Positions 25,414-33,818 of a stretch of DNA of 64,000 nucleotides are shown here, in pieces; positions within the stretch are counted from its first letter, which is position 1; each line of letters opens with the position of its first letter. The translations under genes were made by a program, and so were the position numbers. The notes beneath the pieces were generated by a model. That model was not told the origin of the DNA. It made no database searches and saw only the letters and a program-made list of their open reading frames with translations. This stretch comes from Pedobacter sp. AJM (GTDB lineage: Bacteria; Bacteroidota; Bacteroidia; Sphingobacteriales; Sphingobacteriaceae), in the NCBI RefSeq assembly GCF_002197755.1, contig NZ_NHOT01000010.1, positions 62,001 through 126,000 on the forward strand, written 5' to 3'.

Positions 25414-27252
25414 TTATTCTACCGTTACCGATTTGGCCAGGTTTCGTGGCTGATCGACATTGCAGCCTCTCATAACAGCAATATGATAAGATAACAGCTG
25501 AAGTGGAATTGTTGCCAATAAAGGTAGAAATGCTTCATTTGCATCCGGAATCTCAATGCAATAATCTGCCATTTTCTGTACTTCTGTATCGCCTTCAGTA
25601 ACAATAGCGATTACTTTTCCTTTTCTGGCTTTAACTTCCTGGATATTGCTGATTACTTTTTCATAAGATGAATTTTTAGTGGCAATAAAAACCACGGGCA
25701 TTTCTTCATCGATGAGTGCAATAGGGCCATGCTTCATTTCGGCCGCTGGATAACCTTCTGCATGGATGTAGGAAATTTCCTTCAACTTCAATGCGCCTTC
25801 AAGGGCAACAGGGAAGCCGCTTCCCCTGCCAAGAAACAGGCAGTTTCGTGAATCTTTAATTTTTTCTGCTACCTCTTTAATGATATCGTTGGATTCAAGT
25901 GCTTTTTGAATCTTTTCAGGGATATGATCCAGCTCCGTTAAAAGTTCAATCATTTTTGAAGCCGTAATGGTGCCCTTTTGCTGTGCCATGTAAAAAGCCA
26001 TGAGGGTTAGCACGGTAACCTGCGCAGTAAAGGCTTTAGTAGAAGCAACACCAATTTCAGGTCCTGCATGCGTATAAACCCCTGCATGAGTTAAACGAGG
26101 AATAGATGCACCGGCAACATTGCAAATTCCAAATATGGTTGCGCCACGTTCTTTAGCCATTTCAATGGCCGCCATTGTATCTGCCGTTTCTCCTGATTGA
26201 GAGATGGCTATTACCACATCTTTTTCCGTTATAATCGGGTTGCGGTACCTGAATTCAGATGCATATTCCACTTCAACCGGAATCCGGGCATATTCTTCGA
26301 TCAGGTATTCGCCAACTAAACCTGCATGCCATGATGTTCCGCAGGCAACAATGATAATTCTGTCGATGTTTTTTAATTTCTCTGCAAATTCTTTTATCCC
26401 GCCCAGCTGCACTTTGCCTTCTGCCGGATATATTCGCCCACGCATACAATCTTTAATGGATCGTGGTTGTTCGTAAATTTCTTTTAGCATGAAATGCTCA
26501 AAGCCGCCTTTTTCAAGCATTTCTAACTTCAGCTCAAGTTCCTGTATTAACGGTGTTTGCACAATGTTATCCAGTTGCTTCACCAGTAAATCTTCTCTGG
26601 TGACCAAAGCAATTTCGCCGTCTTTTAAATAGATTACATTTTTGGTATATTCAATAATCGGCGTAGCATCTGAAGCGATAAAGTATTCGCCTTTACCAAC
26701 ACCAATCACCATCGGGCTGCCTTTCCTTGCTGCAATTAATTGATCCGGATGGTCTTTATCCATAATCACAATGGCATAAGCACCACTCACCTCATTTAAT
26801 GCTAAACGAACGGCCTCCAGCAGATCTAAGTTTTCTATCTTTTGAATTTCCTCAATCAAATGGATGAGTACTTCAGTATCCGTATCACTTTTAAATTCAT
26901 GTCCACGGCCTATCAGCTCTTCTTTCAGCGTAGCATAATTTTCAATGATACCGTTATGAATAATAGATAGTTTACCGTTGTTGGAAGTATGTGGATGCGA
27001 ATTCCGGTCTGAAGGAACACCATGGGTTGCCCATCTGGTATGTCCCATGCCAATGGTTCCTGTACGATCCTGATGTTCGGCAAATTCTTCTAAAACAGCT
27101 ACTTTACCAGCTTTTTTATAAATGCTTTGTCCGCTATCATTTATCAGTGCTATACCGGCACTGTCATAACCTCTGTATTCTAATCTTTTAAGTCCTTTTA
27201 AAACTATTGGCCAAGCCTCTCTGTAACCGATATAACCTACTATTCCGCACAT
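25414..27252 (-). CDS. glmS: Glutamine-fructose-6-phosphate aminotransferase (isomerizing)
   Basis: 612-residue cytoplasmic enzyme that makes glucosamine-6-phosphate for peptidoglycan and lipid A. The class II glutaminase domain starts with the nucleophile Cys2 (MCGIVGYIG) and carries RLEYRGYDSAGIA and GHTRWATHG. Two SIS sugar-isomerase domains follow (CGTSWHAGLVGEYLIEE; SQSGETADTMAA; the second around GRGSGFPVALEGALKLKE). The C-terminus PRNLAKSVTVE is the family end. The length is standard. No glmS ribozyme is recognisable upstream. Confidence 0.98.
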   Translation of the reverse strand: MCGIVGYIGYREAWPIVLKGLKRLEYRGYDSAGIALINDSGQSIYKKAGKVAVLEEFAEHQDRTGTIGMGHTRWATHGVPSDRNSHPHTSNNGKLSIIHNGIIENYATLKEELIGRGHEFKSDTDTEVLIHLIEEIQKIENLDLLEAVRLALNEVSGAYAIVIMDKDHPDQLIAARKGSPMVIGVGKGEYFIASDATPIIEYTKNVIYLKDGEIALVTREDLLVKQLDNIVQTPLIQELELKLEMLEKGGFEHFMLKEIYEQPRSIKDCMRGRIYPAEGKVQLGGIKEFAEKLKNIDRIIIVACGTSWHAGLVGEYLIEEYARIPVEVEYASEFRYRNPIITEKDVVIAISQSGETADTMAAIEMAKERGATIFGICNVAGASIPRLTHAGVYTHAGPEIGVASTKAFTAQVTVLTLMAFYMAQQKGTITASKMIELLTELDHIPEKIQKALESNDIIKEVAEKIKDSRNCLFLGRGSGFPVALEGALKLKEISYIHAEGYPAAEMKHGPIALIDEEMPVVFIATKNSSYEKVISNIQEVKARKGKVIAIVTEGDTEVQKMADYCIEIPDANEAFLPLLATIPLQLLSYHIAVMRGCNVDQPRNLAKSVTVE

Positions 27253-27325
27253 AAATTTGGGGTATTTCTAACGTCGACGAATATACTAAACAAAGATTGT
27301 TTAGCGTAAAAATAATTTATCAGGC

Positions 27326-27359
27326 AAAAAAAAACCTCAACATGATCTGCTGAGGTTTT
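27326..27359 (-). terminator. Terminator after the DUF4270 gene
   Basis: 9-bp perfect stem AAAACCTCA/TGAGGTTTT (27331-27339/27351-27359) followed by a T-run on the minus strand. It lies 18 bases beyond the stop. Confidence 0.9.
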
Positions 27360-27376
27360 CTAAAGGATTCAACCTG

Positions 27377-28753
27377 TTAATTTATTTTGGTATAATAAAT
27401 ATTCAGTTTTATTTTATTTGTGGTGTTGCCAAAAGATCCGATAACAGCTCTTCCTGCTGACGTACCTGATGGTGTAATTTCGTAAGCGGTAGTAGATGAT
27501 GGCGCTAAGAAAGTTCCATAATCAGTGATGGTTTTATCAATAAGCCCTTGTACGTAAGCTGTGATATTAAATATATATCTGTTATTAAGCGATTGATAAG
27601 CACCACCGAATAACCCTGCACCAGCGCTGCCAAGGTTAGTTAAATCAGGTATGTTAGCCGGTTGTTCTGCAATATCCCAACGGTACATCGCTATTCTTTC
27701 TGCAGGCGCAAAAGGATTAGCAAAAGAACCATTACTAACATCAACCACTAATTCTGCTTTATTCACTATAACTTTTCCATGAGTACTGGCAAAATTAGCA
27801 AGATTTGGAAAAGAAAGTTTTGTTTTTACGCCTACCAGACCTTGTAAATAGGTTACATTATACTGCGTAGAAGTATTTGTCAATTGCGTTTGAACATCCG
27901 TACCCGTATAATCATGTTTAATATTTGCCGCAGCGCCGTTTGCTGTAGAAATTGGAAAATTTACACTTGTGGTATCAATGCCATTGCTGGTATTTGGTTT
28001 TTTATACACCAATTGAACGTATGAATTGGTTGTAGCAAGATCAATGAATGCTATGCCACCGCCAGCAATGGTAGATGATGTTTTGTTAATCTCAGCGTAT
28101 AAACCCTTAAAATAATCTATAAACTTCGCATTGGTTGTAAATGTGGCAGCAGGTTGTGCTAAAATAGTGCTTTGAATAAAAGCTTTGTTTAGCGGAATTC
28201 TGATTTGTGCCTTAACCGTTTTTAAGGTATCCGCTTTACCTGCAACAATATCCGTAATTTTAATCGGCGTTTTCGGAAAGATTTTGCTGTTAAAATTTCC
28301 CAATAAGGTACTGTTATGCGCCTGTACATCAGAACTTTTGAAATTGGTGATTTTATTGGTAAGCTGATAAACATCAATACTATACTTAGAAGTTGTGGTG
28401 TCTCCGTAAAACTGAGTACCAAGATTTAGCACCAGTACCGCCGAATCTAATGTGGAGTTCGTACCAAAATCCTGGGTAAGTGTAGCTGGCGGTGCTACTG
28501 TCATGGCCAGGCTGGATTCGGTTTTTCCAAAAATCGGATCAACCATATAGCCTATTGGATGTTGAGTTAATCCACCGGTAGGGATATCGTTTTCCTTAAT
28601 AGTTTGAGAATTGATCTGCTCATTATTAACCAAAGTGCCTTCTAAAGCTGCGCTAGGATCAACATCTAAGCCAACAGCACCTGGGTTTTTACATGATGCA
28701 AAAAGAAAAAGACCTATCAACAGGGTTAATAAGTCTTGTTTTGTAAATTTCAT
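27377..28753 (-). CDS. DUF4270 lipoprotein
   Basis: 458-residue predicted outer-membrane or surface lipoprotein. The signal ends in a lipobox-like FASC with Cys21, followed by KNPGAVGLDVDP. DUF4270 features are the QINSQTIKENDIPT segment and the repeated beta-rich stretches with LVLNLGTQFYGDTT. The C-terminal part has the AGRAVIGSFGN segment typical of the family. No function is established. The gene starts 21 bases after the short starch-synthase-like gene ends, and I recall this pair next to panC in other Bacteroidota. Confidence 0.85.
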   Translation of the reverse strand: MKFTKQDLLTLLIGLFLFASCKNPGAVGLDVDPSAALEGTLVNNEQINSQTIKENDIPTGGLTQHPIGYMVDPIFGKTESSLAMTVAPPATLTQDFGTNSTLDSAVLVLNLGTQFYGDTTTSKYSIDVYQLTNKITNFKSSDVQAHNSTLLGNFNSKIFPKTPIKITDIVAGKADTLKTVKAQIRIPLNKAFIQSTILAQPAATFTTNAKFIDYFKGLYAEINKTSSTIAGGGIAFIDLATTNSYVQLVYKKPNTSNGIDTTSVNFPISTANGAAANIKHDYTGTDVQTQLTNTSTQYNVTYLQGLVGVKTKLSFPNLANFASTHGKVIVNKAELVVDVSNGSFANPFAPAERIAMYRWDIAEQPANIPDLTNLGSAGAGLFGGAYQSLNNRYIFNITAYVQGLIDKTITDYGTFLAPSSTTAYEITPSGTSAGRAVIGSFGNTTNKIKLNIYYTKIN

Positions 28754-28774
28754 ATTTAAAATAATAATACCTGA

Positions 28775-29605
28775 TTAAGCAACTGAAACCAATTCATCAT
28801 TTGAAATTTCTTCATAAAAATTATAGAAGTTTTCAAAATTCTCGGTTAAGTTAAATGCTAATGTTGGTTTATTGGAATCTTTAACAAATTTTAACACAGC
28901 GGCATCAAGATTTTCATCTGCTAAAACCACAGCATCAGCGTGCGTTACTGCACCAATATGCATGCTGTTGCAATCAGCTGGAACGAAAGCTTTAGTATCT
29001 TCTTCAGTCATGTTAGCCATTACTGCTTTAGATGCAAACTTATCATTCAGTTTTTCTGTGAAACCATCTTCATAAATTGAATACACTACTTTTGAATTCT
29101 TGAAAGTAGGGTCATTTTTATAAGTAGTTTTAATATAAGCAGGAACTAAAGCACTCATCCAACCATGACAATGAACAATGTCTGGAGCCCACCCTAACTT
29201 TTTAACAGTTTCCAATGCGCCTTTACAGAAGAAAATTGTGCGCTCGTCATTGTCTTCAAAGAATTTTTCACTCGCGTCTCTAAATACTTGTTTACGTTGA
29301 AAATACTCTTCGTTATCAAGGAAATAAACCTGCATACGTGCAGCTGGGATGGATGCTACTTTAATAATTAAGGGATTATCATTGTCGTCAATAATGATGT
29401 TCATTCCTGATAAGCGGATTACTTCGTGTAAACGATTTCTTCTTTCGTTGATGTTGCCGAACTTAGGCATCAAGATGCGGATTTCGAATCCTTTTTCTTG
29501 CATAGCCTGCGGTAGCTGACGGGTGATTTCAGAAATTTTAGTAAGCTCGAGGAAAGGCGACATCTCGTGTGTAACAATCAGCAGCTTCGTTTTTGCCATC
29601 TCCAT
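28775..29605 (-). CDS. Short glycogen/starch synthase-like protein (N-terminal GT5 domain only)
   Basis: 276-residue protein matching the N-terminal Rossmann half of GT5 glycogen/starch synthases (KTKLLIVTHEMSPFLELTKI, RILMPKFGNINERR, WAPDIVHCHGWMSALVPAY). The C-terminal nucleotide-sugar-binding half is absent; it ends EEISNDELVSVA. Full synthases have about 480 residues. The KxGGL-like motif is replaced by LTKISE, so catalytic activity is doubtful. The frame extends 28 codons further upstream, but that stretch is a hydrophobic translation of probable promoter DNA; the start at MEMAKTK (29605) or MAKTK (29599) is preferred. It is divergent from panC and co-directional with the DUF4270 gene. 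Confidence 0.78.
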   Translation of the reverse strand: MEMAKTKLLIVTHEMSPFLELTKISEITRQLPQAMQEKGFEIRILMPKFGNINERRNRLHEVIRLSGMNIIIDDNDNPLIIKVASIPAARMQVYFLDNEEYFQRKQVFRDASEKFFEDNDERTIFFCKGALETVKKLGWAPDIVHCHGWMSALVPAYIKTTYKNDPTFKNSKVVYSIYEDGFTEKLNDKFASKAVMANMTEEDTKAFVPADCNSMHIGAVTHADAVVLADENLDAAVLKFVKDSNKPTLAFNLTENFENFYNFYEEISNDELVSVA

Positions 29606-29748
29606 ATTGTAGGAAAATATTAAGTTAAATAAAAGATAATGAGCTGCAAAGGTAAGCATAATAATACTATTTATCAATATAGCAAGCATTTGTTTGGTTT
29701 CGTTTAGATTAATTTACACCTTTACCACTTTAATTTAGATAGACCAAA

Positions 29749-30594
29749 TTGGAAATATTTAAAACCAAAGCAGCGCTTAAAGCTTTCTTAAAACCGCTAA
29801 AAGAATCGGGTAAAAAAATAGCACTTGTACCTACAATGGGTGCCTTGCATCATGGCCATATTTCTTTAATCAAACTTGCACAGCAAAACGCAGACATCAT
29901 TATCTGCAGCATTTTTGTAAATCCTACACAGTTTACGGATCCGAAGGACCTGGAAAAATATCCCCGCCCTATTGAACATGATTTGGCAATGCTCGAAGCT
30001 GCAGGTTGCAGTGGCGTACTCATGCCAAATGTGGAAGAAATGTATCCTTCAGATGAGCAGGAAAACTGGTCAATTGATCTTGGAAAAGCTGAGTTTTTAC
30101 TCGAAGGCGAGTTTAGAAAAGGCCACTATCAGGGGGTTACGCAAATTGTAAAAAAACTTTTTGATGCAGTAGAGCCTGATATCGCCATGTTCGGACAGAA
30201 AGATTTTCAGCAGGTATTGATGATCAAAAATATGGTTAAGTATTTTAACCTTCCTATTCAGATCATTACCTGTCCTATTATAAGAGAAGATGACGGACTG
30301 GCCATGAGTAGCCGGAATATTCATTTGTCAGCGGATGACAGACAACATTCCCTGGTATTAAATGAGTCTCTTTATTTTGTGGTTAAACATTTTGAAGAAT
30401 ATTCATTAGATGAGCTGGAAGCAAAGGCAAAGACATTTTATCAAGATATTAAGGGAGTAGAACTGGATTATTTTACTATTGCCAATGGCAATACACTAGC
30501 GCCGGCAACTTCTAAAGATGAAGATAGCCTGGTGGCATTGGTTGCAGCGAAAGTTGGATCGACGCGACTGATTGATAATATGATCATTAAATAA
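29749..30594 (+). CDS. panC: Pantothenate synthetase
   Basis: 281-residue cytoplasmic ligase joining pantoate and beta-alanine with ATP, the last step to vitamin B5. Motifs: VPTMGALHHGHISLI with the HxGH nucleotide motif, SIFVNPTQF, FGQKDFQQVLMI and the AMSSRN substitute for KMSKS. The start is TTG at 29749 (MEIFKTKAALK), the only choice that keeps the N-terminus. panD lies downstream but is separated by a 415-base repeat array. Confidence 0.97.
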   Translation: MEIFKTKAALKAFLKPLKESGKKIALVPTMGALHHGHISLIKLAQQNADIIICSIFVNPTQFTDPKDLEKYPRPIEHDLAMLEAAGCSGVLMPNVEEMYPSDEQENWSIDLGKAEFLLEGEFRKGHYQGVTQIVKKLFDAVEPDIAMFGQKDFQQVLMIKNMVKYFNLPIQIITCPIIREDDGLAMSSRNIHLSADDRQHSLVLNESLYFVVKHFEEYSLDELEAKAKTFYQDIKGVELDYFTIANGNTLAPATSKDEDSLVALVAAKVGSTRLIDNMIIK

Positions 30595-31009
30595 TGATTG
30601 AGTTATAAAATGATTGAGTGATTGAATGTTCTGGTTCCAGAAGGTAGATTCACTAATTCTATCATTCACTAATTCATACTTAATATTATTCCAACAAATT
30701 AATGATTGAGTTATAAAATGATTGAGTGATTGATGTTCTGGTTCCGAATCTAGATTCACTAATTCTATCATTCACTAATTCATAATATTATTCCAACTAA
30801 ATAATGATTGAGTTATAAAATGATTGAGTGATTGAATGTTTTGGTTTCAGAAGGTAGATTTCTTAATTCTATCATTCCATCCTTCATTAATTCGATTATT
30901 CCTTCATGCTATCATTCACTAATTCACTAATTCAATCATTCCATCATTTACTAATTCTATCATTCACTAATTCGGTCATTCATTATAACATTATTACTAA
31001 CTTTGCCAA
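30595..31009. repeat. Tandem and mirrored repeat array between panC and panD
   Basis: About 2.5-3 units of 102-108 bases start at 30593, 30701 and 30803. Each begins AATGATTGAGTTATAAAATG and continues with GTTCTGGTTCC and a tail of ATTCACTAATTC words. The third unit decays into a long run of ATTCACTAATTC, TCATTCCATC and similar words. The left words (TGATTGAGTGATTGAA) and right words (TTCACTAATTCATAA) are roughly reverse complements, so each unit folds as an imperfect hairpin. No gene is present in these 415 bases. Confidence 0.85.
30998..31005 (+). promoter_or_regulatory. -7 element immediately before panD
   Basis: TAACTTTG matches TAnnTTTG and ends four bases before the panD ATG. If used, the transcript would be leaderless or nearly so. 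No TTTG stands at the -33 distance. Confidence 0.45.
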
Positions 31010-31360
31010 ATGGTTATTACAATATTAAAATCGAAAATACACCGTGTTAAAGTAACACAAGCTGAACTGAATTATGTTGGCAGTATTACGATTGATGAAG
31101 ATTTAATGGATGCGGCCAATATTATTGCCAATGAAAAAGTGCAAATTGTGAATAATAATAATGGTGCCCGCTTCGAAACTTATGTAATTAAAGGTGAACG
31201 TGGTACCGGAACAATCTGTTTAAACGGTGCAACGGCCCGATTGGCTCAGTTAGGCGATATATTGATCATTATGTCTTACGGAAGCCTTCCAATTGAAGAG
31301 GCAAAGCAATATAATCCTATCCTTGTTTTTCCGGATGACAACAATCATTTACTAAAATAG
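31010..31360 (+). CDS. panD: Aspartate 1-decarboxylase proenzyme
   Basis: 116-residue proenzyme that makes beta-alanine, the second substrate of PanC. It self-cleaves between Gly24 and Ser25 in NYVGSITID; Ser25 becomes the pyruvoyl group. Other family parts are KIHRVKVTQAEL, the GERGTGTICLNGA region and the end FPDDNNHLLK. The length is normal. The next gene begins four bases after its stop, so they are one transcript. Confidence 0.98.
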   Translation: MVITILKSKIHRVKVTQAELNYVGSITIDEDLMDAANIIANEKVQIVNNNNGARFETYVIKGERGTGTICLNGATARLAQLGDILIIMSYGSLPIEEAKQYNPILVFPDDNNHLLK

Positions 31361-31364
31361 CATT

Positions 31365-32354
31365 GTGACGCTCGACCTTAAAACGGCAGTAAAATACCTT
31401 ATCATGCTTTTGATAGGAGTAGGTATTTTATACTTGGCGTTTCGAGGTCAGGATCTGCAAAAGATCTGGCTGGAAATTAAAACAGCCAATTTGTTTTACG
31501 TCATTATCTCTGCATTATCGGTGTTGATTGCCTATGTGCTAAGAGCATTGCGCTGGCAGATGCTTTATCGATCTATTCATTATCAGGTTAGTTTCCTGAA
31601 TGTTTATCACGGTGTAATTATTGGTTACTTCGCAAATTTAGCCTTACCCCGCTTCGGTGAAGTAGTTCGCTGTTCTGTAATGCGCAAAACAGAAAACGTT
31701 CCGGTTTTTTCTTCGCTCGGTACGGTGATTACAGAAAGACTTTTCGATGTCTTGGTGCTTTTTATAACCGGTTTAGCAATGTTCTTCTTTCAATATGATG
31801 TAGTAATTGATTTTCTTTATCACCGCATTTATCAGAATATTGCAAACCACCTGATGCGGGTAAACTATGTTTGGTTGGTCGCATTTGGAATCATAATGAT
31901 TTTATGCTTAGGTGCTTTATTCTATCTTCTGCGCAGAAGAGTAGGCAAAAAGTTCCTGAGAATTTTTGTGAGCCTAAGACAGGGATTTGGTTCTTACAGC
32001 AAAATGAAAAACAAGTGGTTATTCCTGCTTTGCACATTTGCAATCTGGAGTTTTTACCTGATCTCCATGTATTGCTGTCTTTATGCTATTCCATCAACAA
32101 GTAATCTTCATTTTAAGGCTGCTTTTACGGCACTTGTGTTTTCAGGTTTTGCCATGGCCGCGCCCGTGCAGGGTGGAATAGGTGTTTTTCACTGGATGGT
32201 GGCACAATCTCTGGTTTTATACGCCATATCCTTTAAAGATGGATTGGCATATGCCACAATTATCCATTCTTCGCAAATTTTACTTATTCTCGTTTTGGGG
32301 TGTTTTAGTACTTTCTTAATATTAATGAAACCTGATTCCAAACCTCTAAGATGA
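31365..32354 (+). CDS. Flippase-like membrane protein, lysylphosphatidylglycerol-synthase TM-region family
   Basis: 329-residue integral membrane protein of the LPG_synthase_TM (UPF0104-type) family. About eight hydrophobic segments are seen, starting with YLIMLLIGVGILYLAF. Family signatures include RALRWQMLYR, the FANLALPRFGEVVRC loop and APVQGGIGVFHW. The catalytic transferase domain of MprF is absent, so it is more like a lipid flippase or unknown transporter. The start is GTG at 31365. It is translationally close to panD; I recall this pairing from other Bacteroidota. Confidence 0.85.
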   Translation: MTLDLKTAVKYLIMLLIGVGILYLAFRGQDLQKIWLEIKTANLFYVIISALSVLIAYVLRALRWQMLYRSIHYQVSFLNVYHGVIIGYFANLALPRFGEVVRCSVMRKTENVPVFSSLGTVITERLFDVLVLFITGLAMFFFQYDVVIDFLYHRIYQNIANHLMRVNYVWLVAFGIIMILCLGALFYLLRRRVGKKFLRIFVSLRQGFGSYSKMKNKWLFLLCTFAIWSFYLISMYCCLYAIPSTSNLHFKAAFTALVFSGFAMAAPVQGGIGVFHWMVAQSLVLYAISFKDGLAYATIIHSSQILLILVLGCFSTFLILMKPDSKPLR

Positions 32355-32399
32355 GAAATTCGCTATGGTAAGCTAAAGGCAGAATACAAATATTTCAAT

Positions 32400-32427
32400 A
32401 AAATTACTATGCAGCCATAGTAATTTT
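32400..32427. promoter_or_regulatory. Perfect 12-bp inverted repeat before the acyl-CoA dehydrogenase promoter
   Basis: AAAATTACTATG/CATAGTAATTTT with a CAGC loop, fully complementary. It lies 45 bases after the flippase gene and ends 13 bases before the TACATTTG element at 32441. It may be a terminator with short A and T runs, or an operator over the -33 region. Confidence 0.6.
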
Positions 32428-32440
32428 AGATTTGAAATGC

Positions 32441-32448
32441 TACATTTG
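32441..32448 (+). promoter_or_regulatory. -7 element of the acyl-CoA dehydrogenase gene
   Basis: TACATTTG matches TAnnTTTG exactly and is 28 bases before the ATG. The -33 position falls inside the perfect inverted repeat at 32400-32427 and has no TTTG. Confidence 0.6.
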
Positions 32449-32476
32449 ATTTACTAACCCTTTATACTTAAATGTT

Positions 32477-33616
32477 ATGCATTTTGAATTAAGTGAAGAG
32501 CAGATAATGATCCAGCAGGCCGCAAGAGATTTTGCACAGCAAGAGCTTAAGCCAGGTGTAATTGAGCGGGACGAGCATCAGAAATTTCCGGCAGAACAGG
32601 TGAAAAAACTCGGTGAACTTGGTTTCCTGGGCATGATGGTCAGCGAGAAATATAATGGCAGCGGTCTTGATGCCATTTCTTATGTATTGGTGATGGAAGA
32701 GCTTTCTAAAATCGATGCTTCTGCATCAGTGGTGGTTTCGGTAAATAATTCCCTGGTTTGCTATGGCTTGGAGGCTTATGGAAATGAAGCACAGAAAGAG
32801 AAATACCTTAAACCCCTGGCATCCGGAGAAAAGATTGGGGCATTTTGCTTATCAGAACCGGAGGCCGGATCGGATGCGACATCTCAACAGACTACCGCCG
32901 AGGATAAAGGTGATTATTACCTGTTAAACGGAACGAAAAACTGGATTACCAATGGGAATTCGGCCTCAACATATTTAGTTATCGCGCAAACTCACCCGGA
33001 GTTAAGACATAAAGGAATTAATGCCTTTATCGTGGAAAAAGGAATGGAAGGCTTTACTATTGGGCCAAAGGAAAATAAATTGGGGATTCGTGGATCTGAT
33101 ACCCACTCTTTAATGTTTAATGATGTGAAGGTGCCAAAAGAGAATAGGATAGGGGAAGATGGTTTCGGTTTTAAATTCGCGATGAAAACATTGGAAGGTG
33201 GCCGGATCGGGATTGCCGCACAGGCACTGGGTATTGCCCAGGGTGCTTTTGAATTGGCAACACAGTATGCCAAAGCGCGTAAATCTTTTGGGAAGCCCAT
33301 TTCAGAACATCAGGCGATTGCTTTTAAGCTTGCAGACATGGCCACACAGATTGAAGCCGCCAGGTTATTGGTCTATAAAGCTGCATGGTTAAAAGATCAG
33401 GGACTACCTTATACCCAGGCAGGGTCGATGGCTAAATTATTTGCTTCTAAAGTAGCCATGGATGTAACTATTGAAGCTGTTCAGGTTCACGGCGGATATG
33501 GATTCGTTAAAGAATATCATGTGGAACGCTTAATGCGCGATGCAAAAATTACCCAAATCTATGAAGGAACCTCGGAGATTCAGAAAATGGTAATATCAAG
33601 AGAAGTTATACGCTGA
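32477..33616 (+). CDS. Acyl-CoA dehydrogenase
   Basis: 379-residue FAD enzyme that oxidises acyl-CoA to enoyl-CoA in beta-oxidation. It shows the family N-terminal helical domain (FELSEEQIMIQQAARDFA), the FCLSEPEAGSDA signature, GTKNWITNG, and the C-terminal FGKPISEHQAIAFKLADM. The catalytic Glu is in QIYEGTSEIQK. Length and motifs fit the short-chain (butyryl-CoA) group, but chain length is not certain. It is alone in its direction with its own promoter element. Confidence 0.93.
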   Translation: MHFELSEEQIMIQQAARDFAQQELKPGVIERDEHQKFPAEQVKKLGELGFLGMMVSEKYNGSGLDAISYVLVMEELSKIDASASVVVSVNNSLVCYGLEAYGNEAQKEKYLKPLASGEKIGAFCLSEPEAGSDATSQQTTAEDKGDYYLLNGTKNWITNGNSASTYLVIAQTHPELRHKGINAFIVEKGMEGFTIGPKENKLGIRGSDTHSLMFNDVKVPKENRIGEDGFGFKFAMKTLEGGRIGIAAQALGIAQGAFELATQYAKARKSFGKPISEHQAIAFKLADMATQIEAARLLVYKAAWLKDQGLPYTQAGSMAKLFASKVAMDVTIEAVQVHGGYGFVKEYHVERLMRDAKITQIYEGTSEIQKMVISREVIR

Positions 33617-33818
33617 GTTAAGTCGTGAGTCATTAGTCGGGAGTCTCTTATTTAGCGTATCATAACTCCTGCTATTTAGCTTGAGTATTAATTTAAAAGC
33701 CTGCGAATTTAAGTGCTTCGACTTAATTTCACAGGCTATTCTTATGATGCCGCTTTATTTGTTTTTAATTAGTAAACCTTAGACTCAAGACTTAGGACTA
33801 CAGACTCAAGACTCGAAA
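33617..33818. repeat. Two mirrored GACT-word arrays flanking a long hairpin
   Basis: 202-base gap between convergent genes. The left edge has AGTCGTGAGTCATTAGTC and the right edge AGACTCAAGACTTAGGACT, reverse-complement word sets. Between them a hairpin at 33698-33737 (AGCCTG...CAGGCT with a nearly continuous inner stem and loop GCTTCG) may end both transcripts. No gene is seen. Confidence 0.65.
33698..33737. terminator. Bidirectional hairpin between acyl-CoA dehydrogenase and holin-like genes
   Basis: About 17 bp of stem with two mismatches around a GCTTCG loop. A-rich sequence precedes and TATTCTTAT follows, so termination in both directions is plausible. Confidence 0.6.

Noticed and set aside
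27253..27330. glmS ribozyme
   Set aside because: The region between glmS and the next gene is under 80 bases and shows none of the ribozyme's paired regions; the ribozyme is a Firmicutes-type feature.
28775..29689. Longer N-terminus (28 more codons) for the starch-synthase-like protein
   Set aside because: The extra residues form a false membrane segment from AT-rich promoter DNA; the conserved domain begins at MAKTKLLIV.
30496..30771. Minus-strand ORF of 91 codons across the panC end and repeat array
   Set aside because: Its product is repeats of translated array words (LNHFITQSL); it overlaps panC and has no coding character.
30595..31009. CRISPR array in the panC-panD gap
   Set aside because: The units are over 100 bases with no constant repeat/unique spacer alternation, and no cas genes occur.
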